The position numbers and the translations under genes are program-made. Under the pieces are notes generated by a model. That model saw nothing but the letters and a program-made list of their open reading frames with translations. It did not search any database and had not been told where the DNA came from. From the NCBI GenBank assembly GCA_027943335.1, contig BSBK01003560.1, forward strand, positions 1,389,001-1,453,000: a stretch of DNA of 64,000 nucleotides. Direction: 5' to 3'. Shown piece after piece: positions 23,456 through 32,807 of the stretch (position 1 is its first letter; each line of letters opens with the position of its first letter). The stretch is from Chamaecyparis obtusa. Its lineage: Eukaryota > Streptophyta > Pinopsida > Cupressales > Cupressaceae.

Positions 23456-23650
23456 AGGCCTTTGCACTCCTATTTGTTAGCATGCGTCCTCGACACTTAG
23501 CCTTTCTCCATCATGCCTTGACCTTATTTGACTTGGTCTGGAATTGGTCTTTATCTTTGTCTAGGGGGAATAACTATTTGCATAGGTCCTTTTGGTGCAT
23601 TTGTCTCTTGGGGCATTTCACAACAGGTTTTTTTCAACACTACCCCAAAT

Positions 23651-23694
23651 AGTGTTTCTCAACACTACCCTTGCGTCGAGTGTTTCTTAACACT
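23651..23694 (+). ncRNA. Two GTGTT-type hairpins, element A
   Basis: 23651-23666 (AGTGTT/AACACT, loop TCTC) and 23679-23694 (AGTGTT/AACACT, loop TCTT). A weaker relative precedes them. B and B2 have three in the same place. Confidence 0.5.
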
Positions 23695-24974
23695 TATTAG
23701 ATGTCTTACCCAACAGTCTAGTTTGATGCGACGTTGCTCATTTGCAGATGTAATAACTAGAGTCTGACTCTATGACCAACACACACACACTTAAACAATC
23801 AACTTGTTGAGATATGTTGACTTTATTTTTCTTTGTGTGCTGTCTATGAGGATTTCTTTGATGAGTGGTCTCTCTCTAAGAAGTTTTCGATGATGCATAG
23901 CTAGAAGACTGAGGGAATGAGAACATGTTTTATTTCTTTATTTTCTTGTGGGTATATTTTGTTGGTCCTACCTGTCATGAGCATTTATGCTGGTCTTACT
24001 TGACACTATGGATTGACAAGGTATTATCCTTGACTGTTTTGCAAGTGCATGCTTCTAGTTATCCTAACTTTCATGTGTCTTGATACAAGCATAATCTTGC
24101 CATATCAAACTTAGGTAATCTCATTGCATTAGTCATCTTGACCTCCATGTCTTTGATGCCTAGGTGGGATTTCCACATTTCTATCTGATAAAGATCATAT
24201 TCATATCCACATAGTTATGCTAGTGTGCATTGTATGATCTTGTGACGCTACCAATAATGCTCAATGATGATAATTAGATGTCTATAGGCGTTGTGACCTT
24301 GCAAGTCAACCACTTTCATAGTAGCTTGCATTCTTAGGTTCATCATAGTTTAGTTTTTGCATCTTGCATATGGCGAGAGCTCTTCTTTTTATCATCTATG
24401 GACTAGTTGGTCAATTGTGCTCATTTTATGATTCTTCTTGATCATATCTTTAATTTTTGGTCTTTCATATCACATCATTTTCTATCTATTTTCGGACTCG
24501 AAATCAAAATCTGAGTCGCATTTCCAAGATTTCTCATTCTTCTACGTAGTTGACTGACCTTTCGAGGCATAATTCTTTAATTTTTGATGAAATTTCTTCC
24601 TTTTCATGTCTTTCAAACTTCTAGTCTTTTATTCACCCCTTTCGCTTCCTCTCTCTGAGGTTTGACTTAATCTTTATCCTATATCTTTTTCAGTCAAACC
24701 TCGTCAACCTGGGGCATATCTTCATTGTTTGATGGTTATCCTATCATGCTCCATCCTTCGATTATGATTTATTGTGACTTGATCAAGTTTATCAGTTTGC
24801 TGTTCTCCTCTACCTAATTTTGATTTTGATTCCGAGGGGGCAGTACCTATCAGCTTTAATCTTTGATTCAGCTTTATCATTCAGCTCAGCTTGAGATTCT
24901 TATTTTTAGACTTGATTATCACCTAGCAGTGATGGTGTTGGTCTTGTCTTTCAGCTTTTGCTTATTTTTGTCTT

Positions 24975-25091
24975 GATGTGATCCCAAATCGACCTCACAT
25001 CTGAGTTGTTTTGTGATCCCAAATCGATCTCACATTTCAACTTCATTCTTTGACTACATGTGTTCCCAAATCGATCACACATTAGTCAAAG
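24975..25091 (+). ncRNA. Three related hairpins just before the polypurine tract, element A
   Basis: All share the loop phrase TCCCAAATCGA. 24975-25001: GATGTGA/TCACATC. 25012-25034: TGTGA/TCACA. 25048-25091: inner ATGTGT/ACACAT inside outer CTTTGACTA/TAGTCAAAG (9 bp). The A/T to T/A change in the arm (TGTGA/TCACA against TGTGT/ACACA) preserves pairing. The last one abuts the polypurine tract and is repeated before the LTRs at 34271 and 34959. Confidence 0.6.
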
Positions 25092-25100
25092 AGGGGCAAA
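25092..25100 (+). promoter_or_regulatory. Polypurine tract of element A
   Basis: AGGGGCAAA directly before the TG of the LTR. The same phrase precedes LTR starts at 34271 and 34959, and GAGGGGAAAA precedes TG at 61807. In LTR elements such a tract primes plus-strand synthesis. Confidence 0.7.
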
Positions 25101-25666
25101 TGTATGCACCCAAAAATGGTCGCCTAGACTTTGGGTCCCATTTATTTGATTTATCAACCCTGAATCATTTTTATCAATAATCAATATTTTCAACATTATC
25201 AATTCCTTGATCAAATCTTAGTTTCGATCATATATTGGATTTTTATCCTTGGATTAACCATTTTATCCTAAGCTTTTATTTACTTAAAAGAAATATTTCC
25301 TCCCCTTTTATTTGAATAAAAAGCCCCATAGTTCTTTGTATAGTGGTGTGACACTTTACTAGTTAAAAGTGTCACCTTGTTTGATAGAAAGTGTCACCTG
25401 CATATAGCGCGAACTGTCGCTCGAATATAGCGCGAACTGTCGCCTAGTGATCAAGTGTCGCACCCATATATAGAAAAGTGTCACATGACATTTCTGGTGA
25501 TAGTACTGTCGCCTGTACCTGGTAGTGAGCTTGTTTTTAGTTTTTTTGGTTATCTTGCAAGTTTCAGGTTCTCTAGTATCTTTTAAAAATTTTTTGAAAA
25601 TTTTAGCGTTTTCAAATCCGTGCCACTCCGGAAAATGGGCACCCATTTTTTTTTGAAATTTTCACA
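25101..25666 (+). mobile_element. LTR shared by elements A (3') and B (5')
   Basis: Starts TGTATGCACCC after the polypurine tract and probably ends CA at 25666, before a PBS-like TGGTATCA at 25669. The first ~240 bp are nearly identical to the LTR at 34959. After about 25340 the two lose all similarity, and this copy continues with a cluster of GTGTCAC/GTGTCGC words. Only one LTR separates the A interior from the B interior. Confidence 0.65.
25345..25515 (+). repeat. Cluster of ~8 GTGTCRC motifs in the LTR
   Basis: The words GTGTCAC, GTGTCGC and CTGTCGC (one inverted, as GTGACACTTT) occur about every 20 bases. The first two form a perfect 10-bp hairpin (GTGACACTTT/AAAGTGTCAC). A 22-bp part with TATAGCGCGAACTGTCGC is duplicated side by side. 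The A/G variation at the CpG position suggests loss of methylated C. They may be repeated promoter or enhancer sites. Confidence 0.65.
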
Positions 25667-25668
25667 AA

Positions 25669-25680
25669 TGGTATCAAAAG
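25669..25680 (+). promoter_or_regulatory. Possible primer binding site of element B
   Basis: TGGTATCAAAAG matches the start of the plant initiator-Met primer site (TGGTATCAGAGC) at 9 of 12 positions and lies 3 bases after the presumed LTR end. A rival candidate, ATGGTATCAAATTGC at 27138, lies just upstream of the ORF. Confidence 0.35.
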
Positions 25681-26036
25681 TTTAAGTGTGATATATCATT
25701 GGAAAGGTCTTTCTGAGCCTAATCTAACCATGCTAGTTTCATTCTTAGATTTTATCATTTGATTAGCTATTTTACTTGTAGATTATCTAATTTTTGATGT
25801 GCTAATCATTGTGGGGCTAACAAGTTGTGCTTGTAGGTGCTCTCATTGCTTGAAATTTGCCAAAAGAATGCATGTCAAAGAGGGTTACTAATGGTTTTTG
25901 TAGGGCTGCCCTAAGCATAAAAACCAAGTCAAGTGCTTGTTTAATTGCTTTATTGATTGAGTGCGGCATATACTAGTTGTTTCATTTCTTAGGCACTTAA
26001 TACCTTGTTGTAGGAATTTTGAGGTGGTAGGAGAGT

Positions 26037-26072
26037 ATGCTCTTCACCCTTGTGGTGAAACAAAAATCTTGA
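26037..26072 (+). CDS. uORF B1, 11 codons
   Basis: Encodes MLFTLVVKQKS then TGA. A hairpin TTCACC/GGTGAA (26043-26059, loop CTTGT) overlaps codons 3-8. Length and first residues match uORF B2 and the intact uORF of element C. Confidence 0.55.
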   Translation: MLFTLVVKQKS

Positions 26073-26153
26073 CCCATCTTGGGATTTTGAAATCAAGGGG
26101 GTAATTGAATCTTTTCTTGGTGTGTTTAGGAGAAATTTTTGAGGTAGGAGATT

Positions 26154-26189
26154 ATGCTCTTCACCCTTGAGGTGAACCAGAAATCCTAA
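26154..26189 (+). CDS. uORF B2, 11 codons
   Basis: Encodes MLFTLEVNQKS then TAA. It has the same hairpin arms TTCACC/GGTGAA (26160-26176, loop CTTGA). It lies 117 bases after B1, and the preceding GGTAGGAGA-TATGCTC block is duplicated with it. Confidence 0.55.
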   Translation: MLFTLEVNQKS

Positions 26190-27328
26190 CCCTCAAAGGT
26201 TGATCCACTTTTTGTGTAGTCTAGGATCCTTTAGCGGGCCTGCTCTTGAGCAATCAAGAGGAATGACCCAAGTGGGGACAAGCTAATACCGAGCTATTCC
26301 AACCCACTATAATCTCAAGGCTATCAAGGACACAAAACCTTGGTAGACATAGCACTTGTCTTCGCTTGATGTGAGTAGCTTGTGGGATTGCGACCATGAG
26401 GAAAATTTCAAGCAAGAATGCTTAAGGTACTCTTGAGGCCATGAGGTCCTAGTCCTTTATGAGGAGCAAGAGGGGTGCTATGAATGGAAGCCCTTACTAA
26501 GAACCATTAGATAGAAGCCACCCTATTTTTCCGCTTAGCTTCTTGGTGCAAGGATTGATCCAAGTGGACTTACTCGGATCACCCCAGGACACTCACCATA
26601 TGTGTTCCTTTGGTTGTGTTTTTGACATTTCCATGACAATGCCAATATCTCTTGTGGGCAACCACTTGGTGTGAGGCAAGGGAGCATCAAGTTGTGGGCC
26701 ACGTTGCTAACTAATGAGCCTTGTCTTTCTAGGTAGTAAGTGCTTGAAGTGTTTTCATTGTGCTATACCAGTGTAAACATTCTCAAAAATCAAACATCAC
26801 GGTAATGCTCATAGATTTTTAGTTTTGATATCACAAGTGCTTGTCTTGGCAAGGTTGCTTTTGCCCTTGTTTCAAGTGTTCTATGACATGTTTGATCCCA
26901 TACTGTTTGCAAACCTATCAATTTACTGCTGTCAGTGTGATTGAAATTGAAAAAACCTTAAAATTGAGATTTTTAGCACTCACGGGTCAAGAGTTGTATA
27001 ATACTAAAAAGTCATCACACACCCCCCTGAGAATTGTCGTCATTGAGCTGATTTGTGTCATCTTTCAGTCTTCCTTGGTCGGTCTAGGTCGGATCTTAGG
27101 TGCTGTGACATGTTGCTCAATACCCATATGAATTTCAATGGTATCAAATTGCAAACAATGACTCTTGGTCTTCTTTCTTCCACATCTATCATGTCTTCCT
27201 AGTATCCCATTTTCATCCTTTATCTTCTTTCTTCATACTTCTTCCTAAATTCTTCATGTCTTCTTGATTCCTTTCCTCTTATTATCTAGTCTACCTTCTT
27301 CTATTCATCTCTTTTATTTATTTCTTCC

Positions 27329-29968
27329 ATGCTTGATTCCTTCTCTTCTACAACCATGAATTTCAACTACCTTGCCATGGAACCTCTCTTGAGAATGGAT
27401 GATCTTGAACTCATTTCTCAATTTGAAGAATTTTATTCCTCCAATGGTTCTTCTAAATATGGCATGGGTGATAAACTTATAGCAAAAATAAAAGAAAAGT
27501 CGAATGAATTAGATGTCTTTGCTAGAATCATCCACATGATCCTGTCACGATCTCCTTCTTCCAAATATTATTCATCTTCTAAATTTTCTCATCATTCCTC
27601 ACATTCTAAGTCTTATCATGACTCTTATAAACATTACTCACATTCTTCATCTTCCAAATCTTATCATGACTCTTCTAAACATTATTCAAATTCCTCATTA
27701 TCCAATTCTTCCTCTTCCACTAGGTCTTCACCTTCCTCTTGTTCACAATCTCGTTCCTCTTCTACTTCTCCCAAAGGTCTTACTTCTCTTTAGAAGACAT
27801 ACCATAAAGAGCAACGTGATAGTCCTTATGATGTCTCTTCCACAAAGAGTGATACACCCACCTATGATGACTATGATGACTATGATGATGGACAATGTAG
27901 TGATGCCCACGAAACTTCTATTCCTAAGCATCATCCTCGTGGTACACTTGTGATTTCTAAGGGGGAGTCGTATTGGGTAGACTGTGATGGTGATCTATAT
28001 GACTCTAAATTTGAAGAATTCTTTGATGATTTTTGCAAACAATACAATATTCCTACTAAGGAGGAGAAAATCTACCACGCTGATTTCAAATGTCAAAAGG
28101 ATCTCTCCTCTAAAAGTTCTCATGCTGAAAATAAAGGTTGCAATCTCAAGCAAGATCATGTTAATGTTGAACCTTTGTCTTGTGATGGTTCCTTTCCATC
28201 TCCTATTTCTTCCAATACCCATACATTTCCTAAAGCTTCTGAGTCTTCCAAATCTTTCACAAATCCTTCACCCACCAAAAATTCTAATGCTTTTCATGTG
28301 GTTCCCTATAGTTATCCTCAAGAGACACCTCTTAAAGAAACTCAAGCTAACCTTCACTTGGCTGCAAATACTTTCAATAATGCTAAACCTAAAGATCCTA
28401 AGCCTTTATGCGCTATAATGCCTACTTTAGCTAGTCCTTCACCATCTTTTCCAAAGTCTTCCATACAATTCCAACATGCTTCCTTGTCCTTAGAAGTGGC
28501 TCCATGTCAAGAGGACTCTAAAAATGATAAAGAAAAGAGCATAAAAAAAAATCAAGATTAGGAACCCTCCATGTCATCCAATCCTGTTCATGATGTCTCT
28601 CATTCATTTCATGGTTCTTTCGATTCTTTACACCCTTCCTCATTCATTCCACCATCTCCTAAGCAAGATCAAGCTACTGCTTACACCGTTGAGCTTATTG
28701 ACAATCAAAATAACCTTACTACACTTGCACTTTCCAAAGATGATACTTCCATTAAGGTTATTAAAAATGGTGTTGTTACTTCCAATGTTAAGCCTATTGA
28801 AAATCAAGAGAAAAATGATATGCTTATGCTATCCAAAGCAACTTGTCAAGATCAAAGCCTTCCATCTTCTTATTCTACCACTCCATGTTCACTTCCGCTT
28901 TCTACTCTTCCTAAGTCTTTGCAAGCTCCGAACAATCCTATCAAAGAAGTTGCTCCTATTCAAGATGTGCACGATCCTATTGAAAATCCTAATGCTCACT
29001 CTAAAGATGCTGATATCCTTGGTTGTCATATCGATGCTGATGAACTTATTGATTATCCTTTTGAATCTTCCATGTCCATCCTTGGACCTCCTCCACCAAT
29101 ACTAAGGGCTTCATGTCTTCCTTCCATTTTGGGTCCTTATGTCCCTTCAAGTTCCCCTCCTAATTCTCCTAATTTGTTATCCATTTTGGGTCCTTATGTC
29201 TCTTCACTTTCCCCTCCTAATTCTCCTAATTTTTCATCCATTTTGGGTCCTTATGTCCCTTCACTTTCCCCTCCTAATCCTCCTAATTCATCATCCATTT
29301 TGGGTCTTTATGTCCCTTCACTTTCCCCTCGTAATTCTCCTAATTCATCATCCATTTTGGGTCCTCACGTCCCTCCATCTCCTATCTTTCCTCAAGATCG
29401 ACATAGATGCATACCCTTGAATCCTTTTCATCTACCAACTCATCTAAACCAGTCATATCCTCCTTCTTCTTCCATAAGTCCTAAGTCTTTTGGAAGTAAC
29501 TTGAATGGTCAATATAAGAAAAAGAAGCAATACAAGAATCCATCAAAAAAAGATGATCACCATGTCTCCTCTAATCGACATGGGGGCATAAACTCAAAAG
29601 AGATATCTAAGAAGAAAACTACAAGACAAGTATGGGTTCCAAAATTAATCATTGAAGATATTCTCTCTAACACATCAAAAGAAAATAAAAAGCTTAAAGC
29701 TATATGGATTCCAAAGTCTCTCTTGAAAAAGTCTCATGTTGAGCAAAAAGTGAAGTTGACATTCAAGCTTCCAAAGGCTTCCACTTCATCTTTTTCCAAA
29801 AATATTCTTCCATTCCATGCGCCTAAACCACAACCTCTGCTAAACATTTTCTATATTCCTTCTCGTATTCCTCCATTCACATTTGAGAATTATAACAAGC
29901 ACACCAATCCCCTCTTCGAGGAGTCACATAGCAATAATGAACCAGAATATGGTTCGCATTTGGACTAG
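27329..29968 (+). pseudogene. Large ORF of element B, 880 codons with two in-frame TAG stops
   Basis: One frame runs without frameshift from ATG 27329 to a stop at 29968, broken by TAG at 27791 and TAG at 28559. Element A has CAG at both places, so both are C-to-T changes. Order: MLDSFSSTTMNFNYLAMEPL N-terminus, Ser/His/Tyr-rich repeats, acidic DCDGDLYDSKFEEFFDDFC, Lys/Ser/Pro-rich middle, five 19-residue SILGPYV repeats (29123-29375), then basic segments with TRQVWVPK and AIWIPKSL. No protease, RT, RNase H, integrase or zinc-knuckle motif is present. Family unknown; it could be a gag-like or otherwise element-specific protein. Confidence 0.65.
29123..29407 (+). repeat. 57-bp coding minisatellite, 5 units
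   Basis: Units start at 29123, 29180, 29237, 29294 and 29351, exactly 57 bp apart, each encoding a variant of SILGPYVPSLSPPNSPNSS. Element A has only two (21569, 21626). Unit length is a multiple of three, so the frame is kept. Confidence 0.9.
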
Positions 29969-30292
29969 AATATGGTTTACGTTTCCTCCATTTTTCCCAT
30001 CACCCTTCAAGGTGTGTATTGATGTTGATCTTACCTTTCTTTCCATCTACCTTTTCACATTCCTTCCATTAATTATCCTTCTACCTTCTATCATTTTTCC
30101 TCATTTGCCTATTCCTCCTGCATCTTCCTTTCCCCTTCAGCATCTTTGAGCATATCATTTTGAATCCTTAGCATATCATGGTTTATCCTTTCAAGGAGCA
30201 TTATCTAAAAAACTTTCCTTCTTCCAAAAAAATAAAAAAAATAGAAACATTCAAAAAAAATAAAAAAATTGAAAAAATTAAAAATGTGCCTT

Positions 30293-30420
30293 GGTGAAAA
30301 CTTGGAAACAGGCGCTTTGGTAGAAAAAGTAAAGAAATAAATTCATCGTATGGTGAAAACCACTCCCTTGTGGCACCTTGGATAAGTACCATGATGAAAA
30401 CTTGGCAATCAGGCATCATG
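30293..30420 (+). ncRNA. Cluster of three A4-bulge hairpin modules, element B
   Basis: Module 6 (30293-30316): GGTG/CGCT, AAAA, CTTG/CAGG, loop GAAA. Module 7 (30352-30377): GGTG/CACC, AAAA, CCAC/GTGG, loop TCCCTT. Module 8 (30390-30420): CATGATG/CATCATG, AAAA, CTTG/CAGG, loop GCAAT. Order and spacing match modules 1-3 of element A. Confidence 0.6.
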
Positions 30421-31096
30421 CGTAGTTCTTTTACATATTTTATTTATTCCATCTTCTCTCTTTGATCTTGACAATGTTGATCTATACACGAACATTTGGC
30501 TATCTTGTGAGCTATCTTGCGATGATCTTGCTTTCATTCCTTTCATGTTTAGCCTTCATATTTATTTTCCTCCATTCATTCTAGCCTTTCACTATCCTTT
30601 TCCCCCTTGGTCTTGATCTAATAAAACTAGTAAAAAATGATGCTATGAAGCCTCTTGACATGTCTACTCCTTTGGACTTCATCCTTTCCTTCTTTGGCAT
30701 TATGCTTTTGTGACTTATCCTATGCTAGCCTTTCATTGCTTGTCCAAATGCGCTTTATATGATAATTTTTTCCCTAGCTTGGGTACTCTTGAGGAGTTTG
30801 CCTTTGAGGATTTCTTCCCTTCACTCTCCTTCATTCTCTTGTCTTCCACTAGCTTGCTAATCCCTCTTGTTCCCCACCTTGCTAGACGTTGGGACTGCAC
30901 GATGTGATCTTGCTTGGGATTTTGATGCCCATTCTATCTGGGGGCATCATTTGTACATATTTTATGATCCTGAAAAAATACCAAAAAAATTCATATATGA
31001 TGCTGAAAAATCCTAAAAAGCATAAAAAGTCCTGAAAAAAAAATACAAAAAAATACAAAAATCCAAAAAATCCAAAAAAAATAGAAAAAGTGCCTC

Positions 31097-31207
31097 GGTG
31101 AAAACTTGGAAATAGGTGCCTTGGTAGCAAAAATAAAAAAAAATGAAAAAATGAAAAAATGAAAAAAGATTCCAAGTGGTGAAAACGTGAAAAATGGGCG
31201 CTACTTG
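31097..31207 (+). ncRNA. Pair of A4-bulge hairpin modules, element B
   Basis: Module 9 (31097-31120): GGTG/TGCC, AAAA, CTTG/TAGG, loop GAAA, pairing retained by G-T wobbles. Module 10 (31173-31207): outer CAAGTGGTG/CGCTACTTG intact, inner arm decayed. Confidence 0.55.
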
Positions 31208-31378
31208 AGGCCTTTGCACTCCTATTTGTTTAGCATGCGTCCTCGACACTGAACCTTTCTCCATCATGTCTTGACCTTATTTGACTTGATCTGAAATTGG
31301 TCTTTGTCTTTGTCTAGGGGGCATACCTGTTCGCATAGGTCCTTTAGGTGCATTTGTCTCTTGGGGCATTTCATAATA

Positions 31379-31446
31379 GGTGTTTTTCAACACCACCCCT
31401 ACAATGTTTTTCAACACTACCCTTGCGTCGAGTGTTCCTTAACACT
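31379..31446 (+). ncRNA. Three GTGTT-type hairpins, element B
   Basis: 31379-31394: GGTGTT/AACACC, loop TTTC. A middle one at about 31404-31417 is weaker. 31431-31446: AGTGTT/AACACT, loop CCTT. The first base pair switches between G-C and A-T. Confidence 0.5.
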
Positions 31447-31830
31447 TATCAGATGTCTTTCCCAATAGTCTAAGTATGGTATGATATTTCTCATTAGCAG
31501 ATGTGATGATCAAAGTTTGACTTTATGACCAACACACACGCACTTAAATAATCAACTCACTTGCGATATGTTGGCTTTATTTTTTTTGTGTGCTGTTTAT
31601 GAGGATTTCTTTGATGAGTGGTCTCTCCCTGAGAAGTTTTTGATGATGCATAGCTAGAAGACTGAGGGTATGAGAACATGTTTTATTTCTTTATCTGCTT
31701 GTGGGTATATTTTGTTGGTCCTAATTGTCATGAGCATTTATGCTGGTCTTACTTGAAACTAAGGATCGACACGGTATTATCTTTGATTATTTTGCGAGTG
31801 CATGCTTCTAGTTATCTTGACTTTCATGTA

Positions 31831-32053
31831 TATATAATTGAATTAAGTATATTAATATATATGAAACAATCCTATTTATTGCCCTAGTTACTATAACCCC
31901 AAGTTAAATTGATTCTATAAATTTAAATATATTCATTAGCTCACATAACCATCAATTCTATAAATATATTCATATATTTATGGCTTTAGTCAATTGAATT
32001 TAATAAGTAAGACCCAAATATGATAATATATATGGGCAAATGCCAATATATAC
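31831..32053. other. AT-rich junction between element B and element B2
   Basis: About 220 bp with many ATATAT words and no similarity to the A or B consensus on either side. It marks where B's 3' region breaks off and the pol remnant of B2 begins. It may be a remnant of an insertion or a deletion scar. Confidence 0.5.
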
Positions 32054-32305
32054 TTGTTTCATTCGTATAGGAAGGGTCTAGACGGAACTCTCCTTAGGTG
32101 TCTAGAAATAGAGGAGTCAGAAAAAGTGCTAGCTGAAATCCATGATGGCATATGTGGATCACATTCTAATGATCCTTCGCTAGCTCAAACATTGCTTAGG
32201 ACTGGTTATTATTGGTCGAACTGGTTGAGACCTCCTATCGTCACAGTTGCAGCATTTGGGCCTAGGGCCTATCAGTTCTCTACATCAGAGGAAGCAGATT
32301 CTTGA
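32054..32305 (+). pseudogene. Pol remnant (element B2): integrase N-terminal piece joined to C-terminal end
   Basis: The frame reads GLDGTLLRCLEIEESEKVLA and then GICGSHSNDPSLAQTLLRTG, matching the region just before and within the integrase zinc-binding domain of element C (57085-57230). Right after YYWSN it continues with PPIVTVAAFGPRAYQFSTSE, which matches the very end of C's integrase (58105-58160). About 900 bp of integrase core are missing in one step, and the frame stays open across the join. The DDE catalytic core is absent, so no activity is possible. Confidence 0.75.
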
Positions 32306-32450
32306 TGCCCATTTCTGTCTGGGGCATCCTTTGTACATATTTTATGATCCTGAAAAAATTCCAAAAAAAAAAATTCATATATGATGCTGAAAAAATCCAA
32401 AAAAAAAAAAGTTCAAAAAAATTTTTTTTTTTTTTTTGAAAAAGTGCCTT

Positions 32451-32568
32451 GGTGAAAACTTGGAAACAGGCGCCTTGGTAGCAAAAATACAAAAAAAATT
32501 ATAAAAAGTCCTGAAAAAATTGCAATAAATCTATCAAGTGGTGAAAACCTAGAAATAGGTGCTGCTTG
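32451..32568 (+). ncRNA. Pair of A4-bulge hairpin modules, element B2
   Basis: Module 11 (32451-32474): GGTG/CGCC, AAAA, CTTG/CAGG, loop GAAA, flanked by TGCC/GGTA across TT/TT. Module 12 (32535-32568): all nine outer pairs CAAGTGGTG/TGCTGCTTG kept through wobbles, inner CCTA/TAGG. Compared with CCTG/CAGG elsewhere, the last inner pair has changed on both sides. Confidence 0.65.
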
Positions 32569-32739
32569 AGACCCTCTGCACCTATGTCTATCAGTCTTGC
32601 ATGGCACTCATTCGTTCCACTTCTCACTTTGCCTCTCCTAGCCTGGAATTGACTCTTGTCTTAGTCTAGGGGGCATATGTTGTTTTAAGCTTATCTTGGG
32701 TCTCTTTGTGCATCTGGGTTTCTTAGGCACCTCGCAAAT

Positions 32740-32807
32740 GGTGTTTTTCAACACCACCCCAATTGTGTTTTTCAACACTACCCTAGCATCGAGTGTTTCT
32801 TAACACT
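32740..32807 (+). ncRNA. Three GTGTT-type hairpins, element B2
   Basis: 32740-32755 GGTGTT/AACACC; 32765-32778 GTGTT/AACAC; 32792-32807 AGTGTT/AACACT. All have 4-nt pyrimidine-rich loops. Confidence 0.5.

Larger units (their letters stand above)
22161..25047 (+). other. 3' noncoding region of element A
   Basis: About 2.9 kb between the broken ORF and the LTR. Apart from the listed hairpins it holds A-rich tracts (22440-22510, 23200-23420), T/C-rich prose and no frame of note. The same order of blocks is found in B up to 31830 and in B2 from 32290, so copies of this region can be aligned with each other. Confidence 0.6.
17900..25666 (+). mobile_element. LTR element A: non-autonomous Tat-related element, 5'-truncated
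   Basis: In order: a long leader (about 17900-19799) with a uORF array, one large broken reading frame (19800-22160), about 2.9 kb of 3' noncoding DNA with repeated hairpins, a polypurine tract (25092-25100) and an LTR starting TG at 25101. No gag zinc knuckle, protease, reverse transcriptase or integrase motif is present. The match to element B starts at about 17900 and runs through the LTR. The 5' LTR is missing. Leader and 3' blocks shared with element C place it near the Tat lineage by inference. Confidence 0.7.
25681..27328 (+). promoter_or_regulatory. Long 5' leader of element B
   Basis: About 1.65 kb. It holds two 11-codon uORFs (26037, 26154). After them come the block GGGCCTGCTCTTGAG...GAATGACCCAAGTG (about 26236) and GAATGGAAGCCC (about 26480). 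Matching blocks follow the uORFs in C (about 48908 and 49190). A 96-codon open frame at 26841-27131 has no recognisable content. Confidence 0.55.
25669..31830 (+). mobile_element. LTR element B: non-autonomous Tat-related element, 3' end lost
   Basis: Leader (25669-27328), one 880-codon frame with two in-frame TAGs (27329-29968), then 3' noncoding DNA similar to A. The match to A stops at about 31830, in the middle of the 3' region, so B lacks its own 3' LTR. B is less damaged than A: no frameshift was seen in its ORF. Confidence 0.65.

Noticed and set aside
27138..27152. ATGGTATCAAATTGC as the definite primer site of element B, making the LTR about 2 kb long
   Set aside because: The tandem LTRs at 34271 and 34959 are far shorter, and the uORF-bearing region lies inside the interior in element C. 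Left only as a rival candidate.
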